Notes under the pieces: generated by a model | Told to the model about the DNA's origin: nothing | The model's input: the letters and a program-made list of their open reading frames with translations, nothing else | The model's database searches: none | Assembly: GCA_946186115.1 (NCBI GenBank) | Contig: CAMHLV010000024.1 | Location: forward strand, 1 to 40,317 | Source: an uncultured Prevotella sp. | GTDB taxonomy: Bacteria; Bacteroidota; Bacteroidia; Bacteroidales; Bacteroidaceae | DNA length: 40,317 nucleotides | Reading direction: 5' to 3' | Made by a program: the position numbers and the translations under genes | Shown: one piece after another, positions 36,276 to 40,317 of the stretch | Layout: each line of letters begins with the position of its first letter | Numbering within the stretch: the stretch's first letter is position 1

Positions 36276-37484
36276 ATGAAAAAAATGATGATTCTCGCTG
36301 CCCTATGCCTTTTTGGACTGGTAGCACACGCACAACAGAACCTTAACTGGGGACAGGGTCCTCAAGTGGCATCACCTGTAGTGAATGCAGACAAAACCGT
36401 TACTTTCAACATGATTGCTCCAGAAGCTCAGAAGGTTCAGATTACAGGCGATTTCCTGCCTACCAAGAAGATTGAGTTTGGCGGCAACACTTACGATGCA
36501 CCTGGCATTGCAGATCTTGTGAAAGACGACAAGGGTGTATGGAGTTTTACTTCTGAGGTCCTGAAACCAGAATTATACACTTACAACATGATTGTTGATG
36601 GTGTGAAAATCATCGACCCGCTGAATGTCTATAATATCCGCGACATCAACAATTTGTTCAGCGTGCTGCTCATCGGTGGTGATGCCCGAACAGATTTATA
36701 CAAAGTGAACAAGGTGGCTCACGGCACGGTATCTAAGGTGTGGTACGAGAGTCCTACGGCAGGACTGACTCGCCGGTTGACGGTGTACACTCCTGCCGGT
36801 TATGAGACCAGCAACAAGGACTATCCGGTTCTCTACCTGCTGCATGGCATCGGTGGTGACGAGAACGCCTGGAGCGAACTGGGCCGTGCCACACAGATTC
36901 TAGATAACCTCATTGCCCAAGGTAAGGCAGAGCCAATGCTAGTGGTAATGACCAATGGCAATATCTCGCAGGAGGCTTGTCCCGGTGAGACTTCCGAGGG
37001 TTTCCGCGTACCAACGATGATGCTGCCAAAGACAATGGAGGGTTCGTTCGAGACAGCATTCCCCGATGTAGTAAAGTTCATCGAAAAGACCTACCGCGTG
37101 AAAAAGGACAAGGCTCATCGTGCCATTGCCGGTCTGTCGATGGGTGGCTTCCACAGCCTCTTTATAAGCATCAACACCCCCGACCTATTCGACTACATCG
37201 GACTGTTCTCTGCCGCTGTCGACCAGCAACAGCCCGCCCCCAATGGTTTCCCCAATATCTATGCCGACCGCAATGCGAAGATCGACCAGCTGTTTGCGAA
37301 AAACCCCAAACTGTTCTGGATCGGTATCGGCAAAACTGATTTCCTTATCAAAAACAACAACGACTTGCGTGCTTACCTCGATTCAAAGAATCACAAGTAC
37401 GAATATGTAGAGACAGACGGAGGTCACATCTGGCGCAACTGGCGCATCTATCTGACCATGTTTGCCCAAAAGGTATTCAAATAA
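36276..37484 (+). CDS. CBM48-CE1 carbohydrate esterase
   Basis: This 402-residue protein, counted from the ATG at 36276 (a GTG nine bases earlier is less likely), has a signal peptide ending AHAQ. An N-terminal CBM48-like domain follows (about 25-130, with FNMIAPEAQKVQITGDF and YTYNMIVDG), then a CE1 alpha/beta-hydrolase. The nucleophile is Ser288 in GLSMGG; Asp355 (GKTDFL) and His384 (GGHIW) complete the triad, and LLHGIGGDENAW forms the oxyanion region. Members remove feruloyl or acetyl groups from plant polysaccharides. There is no sorting tail, so it is likely periplasmic. It follows the regulator by 48 bp with no clear promoter. Substrate is inferred from context only. Confidence 0.88.
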   Translation: MKKMMILAALCLFGLVAHAQQNLNWGQGPQVASPVVNADKTVTFNMIAPEAQKVQITGDFLPTKKIEFGGNTYDAPGIADLVKDDKGVWSFTSEVLKPELYTYNMIVDGVKIIDPLNVYNIRDINNLFSVLLIGGDARTDLYKVNKVAHGTVSKVWYESPTAGLTRRLTVYTPAGYETSNKDYPVLYLLHGIGGDENAWSELGRATQILDNLIAQGKAEPMLVVMTNGNISQEACPGETSEGFRVPTMMLPKTMEGSFETAFPDVVKFIEKTYRVKKDKAHRAIAGLSMGGFHSLFISINTPDLFDYIGLFSAAVDQQQPAPNGFPNIYADRNAKIDQLFAKNPKLFWIGIGKTDFLIKNNNDLRAYLDSKNHKYEYVETDGGHIWRNWRIYLTMFAQKVFK

Positions 37485-37506
37485 AGACTTGGATTGGCAA
37501 AAAGGA

Positions 37507-38439
37507 CTATAAAGAACTGATTAGCCAAACTAAATAGACCAAATAGCCTCCAACGAGAAGGGCACCCTCCCAACGCTCCACTGTGAAGCGGGTATAGGAG
37601 AAAAGCCAGACAAGAGAAACCGAAACGAGCATCACTGCCATGTCAATGGTGGTGATGCCTTGTATCTGGAGAGGACTGATAGTTGCCGTAAGACCGAGAA
37701 TAAGCAATATATTGAAAACATTTGAGCCTATGACATTGCCTATTGCTATGGCCGACTGGCCCTTACGGGCAGCAACTACACTAGTAGCCAGTTCTGGCAG
37801 CGACGTGCCACCGGCAACGATAGTAAGTCCCACAACTCCCTCACTGATTCCCAAAGAATATGCCACATCAGAGGCCGAATCTACAAACAGGTTAGAGCCA
37901 GCAACCAACAAGGCAAGTCCAAGCACTACATAGCCCAAGCTAAGCCATGGATTAAGTTGTTTTACCTGCGTAGTATCAGCATCCACGTTTCCCTTTTTTG
38001 CTTGAGACAATGTGTATGCCATGAATACAGCAAAGGCTATGAGCAGTATTATTCCGTCTGTGCGACCCAAGAAATAATCTACAGCCAGAATTGTCAGCAG
38101 TAGTGAAGCACCCACAGAGAATGGGATATCCTTCTTGACAGTAGAGCGACTTATAGTCATCGGTGCCACCATAGCAGCACAACCCACAATAAGCATGCAA
38201 TTCATTGTGTTAGACCCAACCACATTACCCACAGCCAAGTCAGGAGTACCGTTGAGTGCTGACATCACGCTAACAAACAGTTCCGGTGCTGACGTACCTG
38301 CAGCGACAATTGTCAGACCTATAATGATCTCTGACACATTCATACGCCGTGCCAGTGCAGCAGCTCCTTCGGTAAGACGGTCGGCACCACCCAGCACCAT
38401 CGCCACTCCTATTATAATTAAAAGAATATCCAATATCAT
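37507..38439 (-). CDS. CaCA-family sodium/calcium-type exchanger (YrbG-like)
   Basis: This is an inner-membrane cation antiporter of 310 residues with about ten hydrophobic helices. It contains the two inverted alpha-repeats of the family: GTSAPE (48-53) with GSN (75-77), and GTSLPE (211-216) with GSN (238-240). These acidic residues form the ion-binding site in known CaCA proteins. A short polar loop with KKGNVDADTTQVK (about 148-160) separates the halves. It is the last gene of the minus-strand housekeeping group, 24 bp after the S4-domain gene, and converges on the esterase with a gap of only 22 bp and no visible terminator. A link to the pectin locus is not indicated. Confidence 0.92.
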   Translation of the reverse strand: MILDILLIIIGVAMVLGGADRLTEGAAALARRMNVSEIIIGLTIVAAGTSAPELFVSVMSALNGTPDLAVGNVVGSNTMNCMLIVGCAAMVAPMTISRSTVKKDIPFSVGASLLLTILAVDYFLGRTDGIILLIAFAVFMAYTLSQAKKGNVDADTTQVKQLNPWLSLGYVVLGLALLVAGSNLFVDSASDVAYSLGISEGVVGLTIVAGGTSLPELATSVVAARKGQSAIAIGNVIGSNVFNILLILGLTATISPLQIQGITTIDMAVMLVSVSLVWLFSYTRFTVERWEGALLVGGYLVYLVWLISSL

Positions 38440-38463
38440 AACTATTACTTCAAAGTAGTACTA

Positions 38464-38940
38464 TTAATTATCATCTTCGTCATCGAAGTCAAAGTCGTCA
38501 TAGCCCTCGAGCGACGGACCGACAAACTCGTCAAGCGCACGACGCTCCTTCTTTGTAGGACGACCGGTGCCACGCTGACGATTCACGAAACCACTGATAC
38601 GGTTCATCTCCAGTAACTCATACTGATCAGGTGTGGTCACGTTCTCATAGATCTCAGGCAGCAGTTTTGCCCCAACCCTTTGCTCTATGGTTTTCAGAAT
38701 CTTAAACGAATAGGTCACAGGGGGCTTGCGCACGCTTACCACCTCACCAACCTTCACCATGCGTGAGGGCTTCACATTGACGCCCTGTATTGTTACTCTG
38801 CCGTTCTTTATAGCATCTGCAGCAATGGAGCGCGTTTTGAAAATACGTGCTGCCCAGAGCCATTTGTCGATACGAGCGAGCATACCCACGCCCTCCCCAA
38901 GGGAGGGATGTTGAATACCAGTGTTACCTTTGTTCGCCAT
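38464..38940 (-). CDS. hslR: S4-domain RNA-binding protein, Hsp15-like
   Basis: The protein binds RNA through an N-terminal S4 domain (RIDKWLWAARIFKTRSIA ... GVNVKPSRMVKVGEVV), as in Hsp15, which binds 50S subunits carrying stalled peptidyl-tRNA. The location next to pth fits a role in rescue or recycling. A basic stretch (RGTGRPTKKERR) and a very acidic end (DDFDFDDEDDN) follow. From 38940 it has 158 residues and starts 4 bases after pth ends. The ATG at 38883 gives 139 residues and matches the usual N-terminus of the family better. The 19 extra residues include HPSLGEG, encoded by a palindrome at 38891-38907, so that part may be an inserted element or untranslated. Confidence 0.88.
   Translation of the reverse strand: MANKGNTGIQHPSLGEGVGMLARIDKWLWAARIFKTRSIAADAIKNGRVTIQGVNVKPSRMVKVGEVVSVRKPPVTYSFKILKTIEQRVGAKLLPEIYENVTTPDQYELLEMNRISGFVNRQRGTGRPTKKERRALDEFVGPSLEGYDDFDFDDEDDN
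38891..38907. repeat. Palindromic element at the start of the S4 gene
   Basis: CCCTCCC (38891-38897) and GGGAGGG (38901-38907) pair with a 3-base spacer. On the minus strand the element encodes HPSLGEG if the upstream start of the S4 gene is used. A similar palindrome lies 64 bp away inside pth. Confidence 0.55.
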
Positions 38941-38944
38941 ATAT

Positions 38945-39556
38945 TCAAACTATCTGAACATCCTTCCCTTTGGGAAGGCTTGGATGGGCTTTTCCTAATT
39001 TATTATACTGATTCATCGTGACGTCGATGCCTGCAAGAACAAAACTCTTGATAATGTCAACGGCCAACGTAATGGCAGGCTGCAACACTTCCAGCTCCTC
39101 AGAAGGGAATCGGCCGAGAACATGATTTATCTGTGAACCCACAGGATAATCGTTGCCTATGCCCATACGCAGGCGAGCATACTGCTGGCCGATCAGCTGT
39201 TGGATATGTCCCAGACCATTATGACCGCCGTTGGAGCCATTAGCCTTCAGACGGAACTGCCCGACAGGAATGGCCACGTCGTCGCTGATGACCAGCAGAC
39301 GACTCTGATCGATGTTTTCCTTGTTAAGCCAATAACGCACAGCGTTGCCACTGAGGTTCATAAACGTAGTGGGCTTCAGCAGCAAAACTTTGCGCCCCTT
39401 AATCGATGTCTCAGCGACAAATCCATAACGTTTATCCTCAAAAACGATATTGGACGCCTTAGCGAAAGCGTCCAATACCATAAATCCAGTGTTGTGGCGG
39501 GTTTCGGCGTATTCTTCGCCAGGATTACCCAAACCAACAATCAAGTATTTGTCCAT
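38945..39556 (-). CDS. pth: Peptidyl-tRNA hydrolase
   Basis: Pth releases peptides from peptidyl-tRNA dropped by ribosomes and is essential in most bacteria. The 203-residue protein shows VGLGNPG (8-14), the catalytic His21 in TRHNTGF, PTTFMNLSG with the substrate-binding asparagine, the aspartate pair in ISDDV, and GSNGGHNGL. Length fits the family (about 185-200). The last residues, HPSLPKGKDVQIV, look added: they are encoded across a palindrome at 38962-38978 and lie outside the conserved fold. It sits between the L25 and S4-domain genes on the same strand. Confidence 0.96.
   Translation of the reverse strand: MDKYLIVGLGNPGEEYAETRHNTGFMVLDAFAKASNIVFEDKRYGFVAETSIKGRKVLLLKPTTFMNLSGNAVRYWLNKENIDQSRLLVISDDVAIPVGQFRLKANGSNGGHNGLGHIQQLIGQQYARLRMGIGNDYPVGSQINHVLGRFPSEELEVLQPAITLAVDIIKSFVLAGIDVTMNQYNKLGKAHPSLPKGKDVQIV
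38962..38978. repeat. Palindromic element at the end of pth
   Basis: CCTTCCC (38962-38968) and GGGAAGG (38972-38978) pair with a TTT spacer. On the minus strand this is the codon stretch for SLPKG in the Pth tail. It resembles the element at 38891-38907. Confidence 0.55.
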
Positions 39557-39565
39557 TTTTTAAGG

Positions 39566-39655
39566 TAATAGGTAAAAGTGAACAGTGAACAATTTGCTAC
39601 CGCCATTACTGTCCGGAAGGAAATTCTTCACTTTTCACTATTCACTTTTCACTTA
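39566..39655. repeat. Degenerate GTGAA/TTCAC repeats between pth and the L25 gene
   Basis: aaaagtgaacagtgaac near 39570 and ttttcactattcacttttcac near 39632-39654 are imperfect inverted copies of an agtgaa-type repeat. Together they could fold into a long weak hairpin in the 96-bp gap. Such repeats are common between Bacteroidetes genes. Confidence 0.4.
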
Positions 39656-40255
39656 CTCTGCGGCAGCAGCCTCAGCAGCAGCCGAACGAGAAGCACGGGT
39701 AGCCTTGACGGAGCAGACGATAACCTCCTTCGGAGTAGCAATCTCCAGACCCTCGAAGCTCAGCTGACCAACCTTGATAGCCTTACCCAGCTGCAGCTCG
39801 GTAACATCAATATCAAGTTTCTCAGGAATCTGCTTGTAAGGAGCTGTAACATTGATCTTACGAATAGAGAGGTTCAGACGACCACCATCACGAACACCCT
39901 GAGCATGACCAGTAAGATTGACGGGGATACCAACAGTGATAGCCTTGGTCTCGTTGATCTCATAGAAATCAGCATGCAGAAGAGCATCACTTGTGGGGTG
40001 GAACTGAAGTTCCTTGATAATAGCCTTGTGCTCTGTGCCGTCAATGTTCAGCACTACTACATATACGTGGGGAGTATAGACAGCCTTGCGGAGCTCTGCA
40101 GCAGATGCTGTGAAAGCCATAGCCTCGGGCAGACCATTCTCACCTTTCTTCTCACCATACAGATTGCAGGGTACCATACCCTCCTTGCGAAGCAGCTTTG
40201 AGGCCTTCTTGCCAGTGTCGGTGCGCTTCTGACCTTTTACGTTAATCTCTTTCAT
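39653..40255 (-). CDS. rplY: 50S ribosomal protein L25, long CTC/TL5 form
   Basis: L25 binds 5S rRNA in the large subunit. The 200-residue protein has the N-terminal L25 domain (KRTDTGKKASKLLRKEGMVPCNLYG) and the C-terminal TL5 domain (VGIPVNLTGHAQGVRDGGRL ... LDIDVTELQLGKAIKVGQL). This is the two-domain general-stress form rather than the short E. coli type. It ends in an alanine/glutamate-rich tail (SAAAEAAAAE), common in Bacteroidetes. It is the first gene of the minus-strand group. The 62 bases beyond its start show no clear TAnnTTTG box, so the promoter may lie outside the window. Confidence 0.95.
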   Translation of the reverse strand: MKEINVKGQKRTDTGKKASKLLRKEGMVPCNLYGEKKGENGLPEAMAFTASAAELRKAVYTPHVYVVVLNIDGTEHKAIIKELQFHPTSDALLHADFYEINETKAITVGIPVNLTGHAQGVRDGGRLNLSIRKINVTAPYKQIPEKLDIDVTELQLGKAIKVGQLSFEGLEIATPKEVIVCSVKATRASRSAAAEAAAAE

Positions 40256-40317
40256 AATTAATTAATGTGTTACTCTAAAATTAAGTTGTTTTTGCTTAAT
40301 CCACCATCACACGATGC

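Noticed and set aside
39578..40201. Plus-strand open frame of 207 codons at the right end
   Set aside because: It is the antisense of the L25 gene, whose domains and length are clear.

Overview
The window looks like a chromosomal stretch from a member of the Bacteroidales, most likely Prevotellaceae (Prevotella/Segatella/Xylanibacter type). The evidence is SusC/SusD proteins, promoters of the Bacteroidetes type (TTTG, about 20 bp, TAnnTTTG), A-rich leaders without Shine-Dalgarno sites, secreted enzymes built from many modules, and a recurrent C-terminal tail of the form Y-x-L-x-G-x-R ... KG-x-Y-x-x-NGRK-x-x-x-K. About 37 kb on the plus strand is a pectin (homogalacturonan) utilisation locus. 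The last 2.8 kb is a minus-strand housekeeping operon converging on it.

Layout. 245-8089: two giant secreted proteins, first a non-catalytic scaffold-like protein with a dockerin-like and a cohesin-like region, then a 1612-residue CE8 pectin methylesterase with an N-terminal cohesin-like domain. 8326-16813: SusC, SusD, a beta-helix surface lipoprotein and a small lipoprotein, ending at a strong terminator. 17036-18277: a secreted two-module protein of unknown function with its own promoter. 18278-18747: a non-coding gap with GC-rich hairpins, an orphan promoter and a possible gene relic. 18748-22686: two family 1 pectate lyases, then a terminator. 22978-27135: a GH28 polygalacturonase and a GH3 enzyme, then a terminator. 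27260-33502: a second GH3 with a CBM6-like insert and a second CE8, then a terminator. 33645 or 33675-36227: a membrane regulator with an HTCS-type sensor fused directly to an AraC domain, with no kinase or receiver. 36276-37484: a CBM48-CE1 esterase. 40255-37507 (minus): L25, Pth, an S4-domain protein and a CaCA cation exchanger.

How it could work (inference from families). CE8 enzymes de-esterify pectin, PL1 lyases and GH28 cut the backbone, and SusCD with its surface lipoproteins captures and imports the oligosaccharides. The two GH3 enzymes, of the beta-xylosidase/arabinosidase type, and the CE1 esterase remove side groups, which hints at xylogalacturonan or decorated pectin. Eight proteins carry the sorting tail; the first GH3 and the CE1 do not, which suggests a split between surface/extracellular and periplasmic steps. 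No GH88/GH105 and no uronate catabolism genes are present, so those steps must be encoded elsewhere.

Most notable: the kinase-less HTCS-like regulator, whose best signal peptide needs an ATA start codon; a 51-bp promoter block shared by the lyase and GH28 units, the second copy followed by what looks like the decayed first codons of the lyase gene; LacI-operator-like sites before the first gene and susC; the dockerin/cohesin-like pair; and palindromic elements inside or beside pth and the S4 gene.
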